Below are positions 26,365 through 35,419 of a DNA stretch of 64,000 nucleotides, piece after piece; the first letter of the stretch is position 1, and every line of letters begins with the position of its first letter. The position numbers were made by a program, and so were the translations under genes. The notes beneath the pieces were generated by a model. That model searched no databases and had not been told where the DNA came from. It saw nothing but the letters and a program-made list of their open reading frames with translations. The DNA lies in contig JAGNXB010000001.1 in the NCBI GenBank assembly GCA_017985675.1, positions 1 through 64,000 of the forward strand, in the 5' to 3' direction. The stretch comes from Saprospiraceae bacterium (lineage in GTDB: Bacteria; Bacteroidota; Bacteroidia; Chitinophagales; Saprospiraceae).

Positions 26365-27345
26365 TTAACGCAAACGGAAATTGCCAGAACCTGTCAGATA
26401 ACCTTTATTGTAAACTTCAACCTGGTAAGTTCCTTTTTCCAGTGCGATGCCGGGTTCCCAATTCAGGCAAGTATTCACGGCTTGTTGGTTGTAATCTACT
26501 GTCTTTGTTACCGAAAAACGAACTTGTTCGCCTTCTGCCGTAGTAAGGATACCTGATCCGGAATCATCCATGGCAAGTGTTTGGCCTATGGGTGAAATAA
26601 TCCGAATGTAGAATGTTTCATCTCCTGGTTCAGCTACTGCGTTTGGACCGGCATCAAGGCAGATTTTTAATCTGTCAATGTTATTGGCATAACGCTTTTT
26701 GGACTCTTTTCCAGAATCACTTATTTTGTAACCTGAAACTTCAATTTTCGCTACGGGTACAACACTTGCTTTATTCACTTTCGAGCTAAGGACAACGTTT
26801 TGACCTTCCAGCTTTGACTTTTCAGCGGCGAGACTTGCTCTGGCTGTAGCCAAATCGTCATTTTGTTTGATTTGGTCTTCTAAATTGGTTTCAAGGTTGC
26901 GTTTTTCTTCACCCAATTTTGTGTTTTCTTCGGTGAGGAGGGCATTCTGCTCACGCAATGCATCTAATTCAGCCAGATAACCATCTGCTTTCGTTTGCAA
27001 ATCCTTTAATCTGGATTTTATAGACGAATAGTCTTTAGTCGTGCTGATCATTCGTGATATATCCTCTTTTTGAGCGGATAATTCAGCCTTTTGCTGATCA
27101 ATCAGAAGGTTCATTTCTTCATTATCACCGCGCATTTCCTCAAGCTGGGAGAGCGTTTCGTAGTATTGTTTCTCAAGTTCTACGTTTAACTTCTCGGCTT
27201 CAGCCAAATCTTCTGTCTGAGCGTCAATGGTTTTTTCATTTTTATACTTGTCATAAAACAACCACGCATTGACAGCTAGAAGCGCTATGATGGCGATAAT
27301 TCCGATATTGACCCAACGGGAGGAAGAATTTTTAGGAGAGTTCAT
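26365..27345 (-). CDS. Single-pass membrane coiled-coil protein
   Basis: 326 residues. A short N-terminal tail is followed by one membrane helix (VNIGIIAIIALLAVNAWLFY, about 12-31) and a long heptad-rich coiled coil to about residue 195 (many Glu/Lys/Leu/Gln, for example LEKQYYETLSQLEEM and LTEENTKLGEEKRNLETNL). The C-terminal ~125 residues form a beta-rich globular domain (IEVSGYKISDSGKESKKRYANN, ETFYIRIISPIGQTL, GTYQVEVYNKGYLTGSG). The latter part resembles domains found at the end of conserved Bacteroidota coiled-coil proteins of unknown function. The soluble part probably faces the periplasm. The gene is monocistronic. Confidence 0.75.
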   Translation of the reverse strand: MNSPKNSSSRWVNIGIIAIIALLAVNAWLFYDKYKNEKTIDAQTEDLAEAEKLNVELEKQYYETLSQLEEMRGDNEEMNLLIDQQKAELSAQKEDISRMISTTKDYSSIKSRLKDLQTKADGYLAELDALREQNALLTEENTKLGEEKRNLETNLEDQIKQNDDLATARASLAAEKSKLEGQNVVLSSKVNKASVVPVAKIEVSGYKISDSGKESKKRYANNIDRLKICLDAGPNAVAEPGDETFYIRIISPIGQTLAMDDSGSGILTTAEGEQVRFSVTKTVDYNQQAVNTCLNWEPGIALEKGTYQVEVYNKGYLTGSGNFRLR

Positions 27346-27528
27346 ACTTTAGGTTTTGTGATACCAAACGAAGGTGAAGGAGCGCATATTGCTATGTAAA
27401 GATAGTTGTTTACCCTAACACGCTGATCCTCATCCGGCAAAAGATACCTTATTTTTTTGATTTACTTTTCTTGCACTTGAAATTTACGCTTTTTTGTACC
27501 TTATTCGCCGAACGTAGATTCTAACTAA

Positions 27529-28302
27529 ATGGCCATACACTACCCCTTACATCACGTGTTGTTTCTTGATATAGAAACGGTGTCCGGCAAAGCCCAATTT
27601 GATCAATTGCCCATGCCTGAACAACAACTTTGGACCGAGAAGGCCCGATTTTGGATGAAAGAGTTTGAAGGTGAGCCAGATGCTGCAGCCCGGTGTTACC
27701 AAAACAGGGCAGCTATTCTGGCGGAATTTGGGCAAATCATTGCTATTTCAGTTGGAATTCTGGTCAAAGGCAACACGCCGGACGAAGATACTTTTCGTTT
27801 GAAATCCTTTTCTGGTGATAACGAAAAGGTGCTAATCCAGGATTTTGTAGATCTGTTAAATACGCATTTTGCAAGTCCAGACAAGTACTTTTTGTGTGGC
27901 CACAATATCAAGGAATTCGATATTCCCTATTTATGTCGGAGGATGCTAATGCTGAATATATCGCTTCCTGCAATGCTTGATGTGAGCGGAAAGAAGCCAT
28001 GGGAAGTTAAACATTTAATCGATACCCTGGAGCTTTGGAAGTTTGGGGATATCAAACATTATACATCCCTCAAGCTTCTGGCGCATTGTTTAAATGTGCC
28101 TTCCCCAAAGGAGGATATAGATGGCAGCCAGGTGGGAAGGGTATACTATGAAGAGCAAAACCTTCCCGCCATTGTACGTTATTGTGAGCGGGATGTACTT
28201 GCTGTCGCACAGGTGCTACGACGGATTATGCATCTCCCGCTGTTGGAAGAGGGGGAAATTCATTGGTCTAATCCAAATGCGGATTCAAAAAATGCGGAAT
28301 AA
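27529..28302 (+). CDS. 3'-5' exonuclease, DEDDy type (PolB-like)
   Basis: 257 residues. The DEDDy catalytic set is present: ExoI FLDIET (about 12-17), ExoII GHNIKEFDIPYL (about 125-136), and ExoIII YCERD (Tyr and Asp, about 224-228). This matches the stand-alone predicted PolB-like exonucleases. It hydrolyses DNA (or RNA) from 3' ends with two metals; the physiological role is not known. The gene is divergent from the coiled-coil gene and seems monocistronic. Confidence 0.87.
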   Translation: MAIHYPLHHVLFLDIETVSGKAQFDQLPMPEQQLWTEKARFWMKEFEGEPDAAARCYQNRAAILAEFGQIIAISVGILVKGNTPDEDTFRLKSFSGDNEKVLIQDFVDLLNTHFASPDKYFLCGHNIKEFDIPYLCRRMLMLNISLPAMLDVSGKKPWEVKHLIDTLELWKFGDIKHYTSLKLLAHCLNVPSPKEDIDGSQVGRVYYEEQNLPAIVRYCERDVLAVAQVLRRIMHLPLLEEGEIHWSNPNADSKNAE

Positions 28303-28478
28303 AGCGTTTACATGGGTTGTTGTGTACGACCACAATTTGCATGCTCCAAACGGAATGACCGTATTGTTGAATTGTCCTTTTTGCACATTTTAGATCCTTT
28401 TGATTTTACAATATGGAGATAGACAATGGAGTTTTTCTCAACAATAAAACGATGTCCATCGTAGCGTCTTCATTTTTT

Positions 28479-28486
28479 TACCTTCG
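28479..28486 (+). promoter_or_regulatory. -7 promoter element of rpe
   Basis: TACCTTCG, one base from TAnnTTTG, ending 15 bases before the rpe start. Confidence 0.45.
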
Positions 28487-28501
28487 CACAAAACTTGACC
28501 T

Positions 28502-29173
28502 ATGATACCATTGGTTGCTCCATCCTTACTAGCTGCTGACTTTACCCGACTTCAGGAAGACATCAATATGGTCAACCAATCTGAAGCTGATTGGCTTCAC
28601 CTGGACGTCATGGATGGTCGTTTTGTACCCAATATCACTTTCGGAATGTTGCTTGTGGATGCGGCAAAAAAACTTTGCACCAAACCCCTTGATGTGCATT
28701 TAATGATTGTTGAGCCGGAGAAATACGTAGACGCGTTTCGGGAAGCAGGCGCTGATATTATTACGGTCCACCTGGAGGCTTGCCCCCATTTACACCGCAC
28801 TTTGCAACAGATTCGAAATTCGGGTGCAAAGGCAGGTGTAGCACTCAATCCACATAGTCCGGTTGATTTGCTCGATGATGTATTAGAAGACCTTGATCTC
28901 ATTTGTTTAATGTCTGTGAACCCGGGTTTTGGTGGGCAAAAATTTATTTATCGCACACTCCACAAAATCCGGCAACTGCGGGAAAAATTAATCGAACGCA
29001 ACCTTCAGGCGCTTATTGAGATTGATGGGGGCGTGGGATTGCAAAATGCTGAAGCCATAGTAAAAGCAGGGGCCCATGTGCTAGTGGCAGGGTCCAGTGT
29101 ATTTGGCGCTCAGGATCCAAGTCAGGCAGTTTCCAAACTTAAACATATCTACCGGGAATCCGTACTTGTTTAA
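28502..29173 (+). CDS. rpe: Ribulose-phosphate 3-epimerase
   Basis: 223 residues, a TIM barrel that interconverts ribulose 5-phosphate and xylulose 5-phosphate. Motifs: APSLLAADFTRL at the N terminus, LHLDVMDGRFVPNITFG with a metal-binding aspartate, DVHLMIVEPE, MSVNPGFGGQKF with the phosphate-gripping loop, IEIDGGV with the second catalytic aspartate, and LVAGSSVFG. Full length for the family. The next gene, a TonB receptor, starts 20 bases later and may be cotranscribed. Confidence 0.95.
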   Translation: MIPLVAPSLLAADFTRLQEDINMVNQSEADWLHLDVMDGRFVPNITFGMLLVDAAKKLCTKPLDVHLMIVEPEKYVDAFREAGADIITVHLEACPHLHRTLQQIRNSGAKAGVALNPHSPVDLLDDVLEDLDLICLMSVNPGFGGQKFIYRTLHKIRQLREKLIERNLQALIEIDGGVGLQNAEAIVKAGAHVLVAGSSVFGAQDPSQAVSKLKHIYRESVLV

Positions 29174-29193
29174 TCAGTTCCACTTATACATCT

Positions 29194-31728
29194 ATGCGTC
29201 GTCTATTACCAGGCTTGCTGTTTGTTTTGCTTTCTGTTTCCAGCAGTACACTTTGGGGACAACGCACCGAAATATATGGTCTGGTAAGGGATCAAATGAG
29301 CGGCGAGCCCGTCGAATTTGCAACCATATTCAAAGACGGAGACACCAATGCCGCCGAGTCTGATCTCGAAGGGCGCTACCGGCTGGAAGTGCTACCTGGA
29401 GAGAGGTTAATCATTAAATGCACCCGGATCGGTTACAAGCAGGCTGAGTTTATCCTTACCCCACTGCCATCTGGCAGTCGTCAGCGCATTGATTTTTATC
29501 TTGTTTCATCCGAATCCGGAGTTGAGGTTATTGTGCGTGAGAGTCGAATAGAAGAACGAGGCATGATCCGGGAAGATGTCTCCAACCTCAAATTGATTCC
29601 TTCTACTTCCGGCAATTTCGAGAGTGTTTTACCTGCTATTGCGCTAGGTGCTTCCTCAGGAAGTGGGGGAGAACTCACCTCCCAATACAATGTTCGTGGC
29701 GGAAACTATGATGAAAATCTGGTTTATGTCAACGATTTTGAAATATACAGACCCCAGCTTATTCGTGCTGGACAGCAAGAAGGCTTATCCTTTCCCAATA
29801 TTGACCTGATCAGAGATATCTCCTTTTCCTCCGGTGGTTTTGAAGCCAGATATGGAGACAAAATGTCATCCGTACTGGACATCCGTTACAAACGTCCCGA
29901 TTCGCTCAGAGCTTCCGTTTCAGGCAGTGCTTTGGGAGCTACAGGCCATTTAGAGGGCAGTTTGAAAATAGGCAGAACCAATACCCAACGCCTGCGCTAT
30001 TTGGTGGGCGCCCGATATAAAACAAATCAATATTTGCTTAATTCCCTCGATGTCCAGGGAGAATATGTGCCCAACTTCACAGATTTCCAGGCTTACCTGA
30101 CCTATGATATCAATCGGGATCTTCAGGTAGCACTGATTGGCAATTACAACAGGAGCGTATATCAATATAAACCGGTATCCCGTTCTACTGCTTTTGGGTT
30201 TGTCACCTACGCTCTTCGCCTGTTTTCGGTCTACGAAGGTCAGGAGGATGATCGCTTTACTCAAGCTATGACGGGAGTTTCACTGACGTACCTTCCTGAA
30301 AAATCCAGACGTCCCCTGTATCTAAAATTGCTTGCCTCAACGTTCAATTCCCGGGAGGTTGAGGGTATTGATATCATAGGCGCATACAGGCTAAGTGAAA
30401 TTGATATTAATCCTGGTTCAGAAAATTTTGAGCGCGAAATTGCGGTCCTGGGAACAGGCATCCAGCACACCTATGTCCGTAATCAACTCAATTTTCAAGT
30501 GAGCCAATTAGAGCACAAGGGTGGAATAGAGTGGCCATCATGGCTCAGTGGAAGTGGACGAAGTGCACATTTTTTACAATGGGGTGCTAAAGGTTCGCAT
30601 GAATGGATACTGGATCATATCAATGAATGGGAACGCCTGGACTCCGCAGGTTATTCATTGCCTTATGATCTGGACCAGGTTCGAATTCAGCAAGTTGTGA
30701 AAACGAGAAACGAACTCCAAAGCTTAAAGTTTAGCGCATACATTCAGCATAGCTGGACCTGGACTTCGGAGGATGTAATGGACGTGCAGGTGATTTCCGG
30801 TTTGCGTGGCGGTTATTGGAATCTCAACAAAGAACCATATCTCACACCACGACTCCAAATGTTATTCAAGCCACTCAGAGGCAAAAAACGAAACAGCTTC
30901 CGCTTTGCCTCCGGATTGTATTATCAACCCCCATTTTACAGGGAACTCAGAAGTCTGGAAGGACTAGTTAATGAGTCTGTTGAAGCCCAAAAATCATGGC
31001 ATGTTGTAGGAGGTTATACCCGGGATTTTTTCATGGGTAAAAATAAACGAATGCCTTTCCATTTTACAATGGAAGCTTATTATAAACAGTTGTGGGACCT
31101 TGTAGGCTATGACGTAGACAATGTGCGGATTCGGTATGCAGGCCAGAATAATGCAACAGGATATGTTACCGGGGTAGACTTTAGGATTAATGGTGAATTT
31201 GTACCTGAGGCGGAATCCTGGATCAACTTATCGTTTTTGCGTGCACGCGAATCTCTGCGTGGTGTCGACCATTTAGTGCGTGAAATTGGAGACCCGGCAG
31301 CCCGCGCAGTCAAAGATGTACCCCGCCCATCAGATCAATTCATGTCGATGTCGATGTTTTTCCAGGATTACCTTCCAAAAAATAAAAACATCAGGGCTCA
31401 TATCCATTTTACTGTTGGCACGGGCTTGCCTTTCGGGATTCCCAATGATAATATTGTATATCGTAATACGTATCGCTTTTCGCCTTACCATCGGCTGGAT
31501 GCCGGTTTTTCAGCTCAGATCTGGGATCGCGAACGATTGTCAAAACGACCCCACCACCCCCTTCGATTTACGCGCAATACCTGGTTGAGTCTGGAGGTGT
31601 TCAACCTATTTGGTGTTCGTAACGAAGCATCTTATACCTGGATCAAAACGGTGTATAACACCCAATATGGCGTACCTAATTATCTCACTGGTCGTCGGGT
31701 AAATCTGCGATTGCGGGTGGAGTTGTAA
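29194..31728 (+). CDS. TonB-dependent receptor with CarboxypepD_reg-like domain
   Basis: 844 residues with a signal peptide (LPGLLFVLLSVSSSTLWGQ). Residues about 24-110 are the carboxypeptidase-regulatory-like domain (EIYGLVRDQMSGEPVEFATIF). The plug spans about 125-235 (SQYNVRGGNYDENLVYVNDFEIYRP, then SFSSGGFEARYGDKMSSVLDI). The barrel ends with RVNLRLRVEL. It lacks an adjacent SusD-like or DUF4249 partner. The last 44 bases overlap the end of the convergent rRNA methyltransferase gene, so both C-termini are coded in the same DNA. Confidence 0.92.
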   Translation: MRRLLPGLLFVLLSVSSSTLWGQRTEIYGLVRDQMSGEPVEFATIFKDGDTNAAESDLEGRYRLEVLPGERLIIKCTRIGYKQAEFILTPLPSGSRQRIDFYLVSSESGVEVIVRESRIEERGMIREDVSNLKLIPSTSGNFESVLPAIALGASSGSGGELTSQYNVRGGNYDENLVYVNDFEIYRPQLIRAGQQEGLSFPNIDLIRDISFSSGGFEARYGDKMSSVLDIRYKRPDSLRASVSGSALGATGHLEGSLKIGRTNTQRLRYLVGARYKTNQYLLNSLDVQGEYVPNFTDFQAYLTYDINRDLQVALIGNYNRSVYQYKPVSRSTAFGFVTYALRLFSVYEGQEDDRFTQAMTGVSLTYLPEKSRRPLYLKLLASTFNSREVEGIDIIGAYRLSEIDINPGSENFEREIAVLGTGIQHTYVRNQLNFQVSQLEHKGGIEWPSWLSGSGRSAHFLQWGAKGSHEWILDHINEWERLDSAGYSLPYDLDQVRIQQVVKTRNELQSLKFSAYIQHSWTWTSEDVMDVQVISGLRGGYWNLNKEPYLTPRLQMLFKPLRGKKRNSFRFASGLYYQPPFYRELRSLEGLVNESVEAQKSWHVVGGYTRDFFMGKNKRMPFHFTMEAYYKQLWDLVGYDVDNVRIRYAGQNNATGYVTGVDFRINGEFVPEAESWINLSFLRARESLRGVDHLVREIGDPAARAVKDVPRPSDQFMSMSMFFQDYLPKNKNIRAHIHFTVGTGLPFGIPNDNIVYRNTYRFSPYHRLDAGFSAQIWDRERLSKRPHHPLRFTRNTWLSLEVFNLFGVRNEASYTWIKTVYNTQYGVPNYLTGRRVNLRLRVEL

Positions 31729-32911
31729 CCCGCTCCATCACAGCAAGGTAGAAGCCATCATAGCCGAAATCATCAGGAAGGAGTTGCTTTTCTTCAATGA
31801 GGCGATAATCCGGATGTTCTGACAGGAAATGATGCACTTGATCCTGGTTTTCTTCCGTCAGGATGCTGCAAGTAGCATACACAATTCGCCCGCCAGGTTT
31901 GACCATCGGGGTGTATTGGCGCAGGATATCTGCCTGAACTGTCAGACAACGGTCCAACACTTCTTGCCCTAATTTCCATTTGGTGTCTGGATTTCTCCGT
32001 AATACACCAGTCCCGGTACATGGCACATCCAAAAGCAAGCGGTCTGCAGATCCGTAGAGGCGTTTGATTGTTTTTTGATTGTCGATTTTTCGAGCTTCTA
32101 CATTATTAATACCAGCCCTGGCAGCCCTCCGTCGCAGCTCCTGGAGCTTATATTCTTCAGGATCCATAGCAATGATCTGACCTTTATTCTCAGCCAATGC
32201 GGCCAAATGCAGGGTTTTGCCTCCGGCACCGGCGCAGGCATCTACTATACGTTGGCCGGGATGAATGTCCAATGCCAGCGCAATTTCCTGTGATGCTAAA
32301 TCCTGCACCTCAAACCAGCCTAATTGGAATGGCTCAGTTTTGAAAACATTCGCCCGCTCTACAAGTTCTAAAGCCCATTCGCCGCGCACGATGGTTGGAA
32401 TCTCCAGCAACATGAGCGCATCTTTAGCATCAATCAGGGTGCATCGTAGCGGGTTGACCCGCAGAACTACAGGTGCATGCTTGTTTAAGGCATGCATTAA
32501 GTTTGGCCACCGTTCGCCATAGGTTGTTTGCCCTTTTTTGTCTAACCAATTCGTGATAGACTCCTTAACGGCAAGTGGTGTAGGTTGGGGCCAAACTGGT
32601 TTTGGTGGAAGGTGATCCCATTCTGGCCAGGGCGGGAGGACATAACCCTTATCTTGTAGATACCAGCCTACGACATGCAATAAGCGGAGGGAAGGACCAA
32701 TGCCATCCGTATAATGGCGTAGGTATCGGATTATAGAATAGGTTGTCTCAGCGACAAAAGCACGATCACGGGCGCCCCACAATGGATTGTCTTTAAATAA
32801 TCTCGCAATAACTTTGTCTGCAGGATGTCCTTTTATGAGGGAATGTTCAAGGGCGGCCTGGACACCTCGCACAAGATTTTGATGTAAACGGGTGAGTGGC
32901 GTGTCTGTCAT
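31685..32911 (-). CDS. RsmB/NOL1-NOP2-sun family RNA m5C methyltransferase
   Basis: 408 residues. The N-terminal ~140 residues resemble the NusB-like region of RsmB (DKVIARLFKDNPLWGARDRAFVAETTYSIIRYL). The catalytic domain has SAM motif I IVDACAGAGGKTLHLAAL, AMDPEEYKLQELRRRAARAG, the motif IV cysteine in LLLDVPCTGTGVLRRNPD, and the motif VI cysteine in VYATCSI. Two cysteines are expected for m5C methyltransferases that act on rRNA or tRNA. The family member closest to RsmB modifies 16S rRNA C967, but the exact target here is unproven, so no symbol is given. The 3' end overlaps the TonB receptor gene by 44 bases. Confidence 0.88.
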   Translation of the reverse strand: MTDTPLTRLHQNLVRGVQAALEHSLIKGHPADKVIARLFKDNPLWGARDRAFVAETTYSIIRYLRHYTDGIGPSLRLLHVVGWYLQDKGYVLPPWPEWDHLPPKPVWPQPTPLAVKESITNWLDKKGQTTYGERWPNLMHALNKHAPVVLRVNPLRCTLIDAKDALMLLEIPTIVRGEWALELVERANVFKTEPFQLGWFEVQDLASQEIALALDIHPGQRIVDACAGAGGKTLHLAALAENKGQIIAMDPEEYKLQELRRRAARAGINNVEARKIDNQKTIKRLYGSADRLLLDVPCTGTGVLRRNPDTKWKLGQEVLDRCLTVQADILRQYTPMVKPGGRIVYATCSILTEENQDQVHHFLSEHPDYRLIEEKQLLPDDFGYDGFYLAVMERVTTPPAIADLPDDQ

Positions 32912-33019
32912 AGCCCAAAAATAGGAGTAAATGAAGGGAAGTAGATGGCTGGATGGAAGGCAAAGGTAGCAATGAGCATCTATTTTTTTATACTATTGGT
33001 TTGAATTGAAAAAAAGCTA

Positions 33020-33027
33020 TACCTTTG
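33020..33027 (+). promoter_or_regulatory. -7 promoter element of rpsP
   Basis: TACCTTTG with an upstream TTG at 32996-32998 (21-base spacer) or TTTG at 33000-33003 (16 bases). The start codon is 68 bases downstream, leaving room for a structured leader. Confidence 0.6.
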
Positions 33028-33038
33028 CAGCCGCTTAC

Positions 33039-33070
33039 AATCTGCCGTTCGATTGCGAATTCAGCAGATT
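33039..33070 (+). promoter_or_regulatory. Hairpin in the rpsP leader
   Basis: AATCTGC (33039-33045) pairs with GCAGATT (33064-33070). An inner TTCG/CGAA stem (33048-33051 with 33056-33059) is closed by a 4-base loop. It lies between the promoter and the start codon, where autoregulatory ribosomal-protein leaders occur. Function is unproven. Confidence 0.45.
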
Positions 33071-33095
33071 ATGGTCTTACCAATTAACTTGAATA

Positions 33096-33821
33096 ATGGC
33101 CGTTAAAATCCGTTTACAGCGCCACGGACGCAAACAAAATCCGTACTACAAAATTGTTGTAGCAGATGCCCGTTCTCCCAGAGATGGCAAATTCATTGAA
33201 CGTCTTGGTTTTTACAACCCTATGACTGTTCCTGCAACTATTGAAATCGATCGGGAAAAAGCCCTGGATTGGATACAAAAAGGTGCACAACCTTCAGATA
33301 CCGTCCGAGCTATCCTGCGTTTCAAAGGTGTCCTTTTTCACAAGCATTTGCTTCGCGGTGTTGCTAAAGGCGCGCTCACACAAGAGCAGGCTGATACCCG
33401 CTGGCAGGAATTTATTGCAGAAAAGGAATCCAAAGTGGAGGCACGACGCAATAAAGTTTCTGAGGAGAAAAAGGAATTCCACAAAGCTGTTTCCGGCTCT
33501 GCGAAAGTCGTTCCACCTGTAGTTGTCCCTCCAGCTCCAGTCGAAGAAGCAGCCCCGGTTGCTGATGAGACGGTAGAGGCTGTTACAGAAACACCAACCA
33601 CAGAAGAAGTTGTTGCAGCGGTAGAAACACCTGTTGTTGCCGAGACGCCCACAATTGAAGAGTCTCCTATTGCTGAAGTACCTGTAGAAGAGGCACCTGC
33701 TGCTGAAACACCCGTTGAAGAAGCTACGGTAGAAGAGTCTCCGGTAGAAGAAGCTCCCGTTGAAGAGGCTCCTTCAGAAGAAGCTCCTGCCATCGAGGAA
33801 GAAAAAGCACCAGAAGAATAA
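33096..33821 (+). CDS. rpsP: 30S ribosomal protein S16 with long acidic tail
   Basis: 241 residues. The first ~85 are standard S16 ([42 protein letters not shown], split here by family convention into the RLQRxGxKxxPxYxIV signature and the following strand), then a charged helix to about 125. The remaining ~110 residues are low-complexity, rich in Glu, Pro, Ala, Val and Thr, with repeated units such as VEEAP and VEESP. Typical S16 is 80-90 residues; Bacteroidota S16 are often extended, but this tail is long. It stands alone: rimM, trmD and rplS do not follow. A terminator lies just downstream. Confidence 0.93.
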   Translation: MAVKIRLQRHGRKQNPYYKIVVADARSPRDGKFIERLGFYNPMTVPATIEIDREKALDWIQKGAQPSDTVRAILRFKGVLFHKHLLRGVAKGALTQEQADTRWQEFIAEKESKVEARRNKVSEEKKEFHKAVSGSAKVVPPVVVPPAPVEEAAPVADETVEAVTETPTTEEVVAAVETPVVAETPTIEESPIAEVPVEEAPAAETPVEEATVEESPVEEAPVEEAPSEEAPAIEEEKAPEE

Positions 33822-33858
33822 TTTATTCGGAAGTTTATATTCCAAATTTGATAAAATG

Positions 33859-33893
33859 CTGCCCCCTTAGGAAACTTTGGGGGCAGTTCTTTT
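33859..33893 (+). terminator. Terminator after rpsP
   Basis: CTGCCCCC (33859-33866) pairs with GGGGGCAG (33879-33886) over a 12-base loop, followed by TTCTTTT. Confidence 0.75.
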
Positions 33894-33910
33894 AGGCAAA
33901 GGATTTATCG

Positions 33911-33918
33911 TACATTTG
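33911..33918 (+). promoter_or_regulatory. -7 promoter element upstream of the 463-residue protein gene
   Basis: TACATTTG, an exact TAnnTTTG match, 85 bases before the start codon. The predicted leader contains the hairpin at 33940-33969. Confidence 0.55.
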
Positions 33919-33939
33919 CCCCTAGTCGGGCAGTTTAGG

Positions 33940-33969
33940 AACCTGACAGCCCCTAAGGGTTGTCAGGTT
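33940..33969 (+). promoter_or_regulatory. Perfect hairpin in the 5' leader
   Basis: AACCTGACA (33940-33948) pairs with TGTCAGGTT (33961-33969). The stem continues inward by a G-U pair and three C-G pairs to a 4-base loop CTAA, 13 bp in all. Only a weak T stretch follows, so it could be an attenuator, a protein-binding site or a dispersed palindromic repeat. Confidence 0.5.
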
Positions 33970-34003
33970 TCGATTTAATAGCAAAAGCCACAAAGCAATA
34001 ATT

Positions 34004-35395
34004 ATGAATCCATTAGACCAGCAATTTCAGGAGGAGCTTCAGGATCTGATCACCCAAATACAGGAATCAGAAGAGCTTGCAGCATTTGTCGAAAGTGAAG
34101 AAGAAGCCGAATATCTGGCATTAAGGGAAACATTCGAGCCGGCATTAGCCGAGCTGTACCGGAAAGTTGCGGTGGCTTATCCTTTACAGATTCTCGCATT
34201 AGAAGAACTCATGTTGGATGAACGGCTGGAAGGACTTTATCTGCCAAAACTTTTAGGTTTTAGTGTGCTTCGAGGCCCTGTCAATGATGCAACTCAGTTT
34301 TATTATCCACAAGAACAGTTCCGAAAAGTATTGCTGGCAATATGTAGGTCTGCCAATTTTGAAGAATTGCGCAAACGTATTGGCCAAACAGTGCAAATCG
34401 GCTTCGCATTAAGTTCCCATATATGGATCAGCAACCTTTTAGACGAAGTGGAAAATCGGCAGGTACGCCAATATCTTCAATCACAGATTCAGGAGAAATA
34501 TTACGATAAAGAACAACGCCAGGATGGTTACCGCAGGTACTCGGGTCAGTTTAAGGATGAGATTTTCACAACGGTTGAGTTTCCCAAAACCTTGCCTGAA
34601 TTGCGTCGCCTCTTTCCAGCAGTTCGCAACTTTATGGGTAGAAGGATCCAATTAAACCTGGACAACTCCATGCTCCTAGGTCCAGTATATGACCTAATTA
34701 GCAGAGATGAACTATTGGGATCGCACGAACACCGGTATTTGCTGGTCATGTTCATAAATTTCTTTGATCCGGACAAAGTCTATAAGGATCAGGTCGGCAA
34801 AATTTTCAATAAGCTGCGAAAAGATGAGCCTGGCTTTAACGACCATTATTTCGAAATTCTGGCCGAGCTCCATCATAGTAAATACGATATCACTTCAGCG
34901 TGTGACACACGAGTGGCTAACTTGATTGACAAGAAGATTAAAGATGATATTCTCAATTATTACCCACTGGTCGAGATTATTCATACCAAAGGATATGTGC
35001 ATCCGGATGTCATTGAAGAAGTAAGAAATTTTTATAGCCAGCATCAAGGTGTAAGTTTGGTCAATGAGTGCATGCGCCTTACTATATTTAGTTACTTGCG
35101 AAAGTTTTTAAACAATATCGCTGTTTCGGATTATCCCGAACTCTTTGAGATTAGTAAGGTTTATGCAGCTTACTTTCAAGTTTTTGACAATGAATATTTC
35201 AAGCAGGATGTCAAGGCATTAAACATGACGTATTTGCGCAAACTGGCCAAAACGTTTACGGACAAAAGAGGAAAGGATTATCAGGATATCAAGCGTTTTG
35301 TCCAGTCAACATTTGTTGATCTTGGTTTCCTTACGGAAAAGGAAGTTGTCGAATTTTTTAAAACGCGCCGTAAGGTGAAGGTAGAAGGCGAGTAG
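34004..35395 (+). CDS. Conserved-looking 463-residue protein of unknown function
   Basis: I do not recognise the family. The sequence is predicted mostly helical and soluble: no signal peptide and no membrane segment. The first 45 residues are strongly acidic (many Glu, for example ESEEEAEYLALRE). The middle has charged helices with conserved-looking aromatic positions (FEELRKRIGQTVQIGFALSSHIW, YRRYSGQFKDEIF), and the C-terminus is basic (FFKTRRKVKV). Repeats of HEAT or TPR type are possible but not clear. It is monocistronic, with its own promoter and a hairpin leader, and convergent with the OmpR-type regulator gene. Codon use looks like its neighbours, so it appears resident. Confidence 0.85.
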   Translation: MNPLDQQFQEELQDLITQIQESEELAAFVESEEEAEYLALRETFEPALAELYRKVAVAYPLQILALEELMLDERLEGLYLPKLLGFSVLRGPVNDATQFYYPQEQFRKVLLAICRSANFEELRKRIGQTVQIGFALSSHIWISNLLDEVENRQVRQYLQSQIQEKYYDKEQRQDGYRRYSGQFKDEIFTTVEFPKTLPELRRLFPAVRNFMGRRIQLNLDNSMLLGPVYDLISRDELLGSHEHRYLLVMFINFFDPDKVYKDQVGKIFNKLRKDEPGFNDHYFEILAELHHSKYDITSACDTRVANLIDKKIKDDILNYYPLVEIIHTKGYVHPDVIEEVRNFYSQHQGVSLVNECMRLTIFSYLRKFLNNIAVSDYPELFEISKVYAAYFQVFDNEYFKQDVKALNMTYLRKLAKTFTDKRGKDYQDIKRFVQSTFVDLGFLTEKEVVEFFKTRRKVKVEGE

Positions 35396-35419
35396 ATTTT
35401 TTACCTGGCCAATCTGGGT

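Noticed and set aside
33338..33793. 151-codon minus-strand frame opposite rpsP
   Set aside because: It is Ser/Thr/Ala/Gly low-complexity and mirrors the GAAGAAGCTCCT-type repeats of the S16 tail; a composition artefact.
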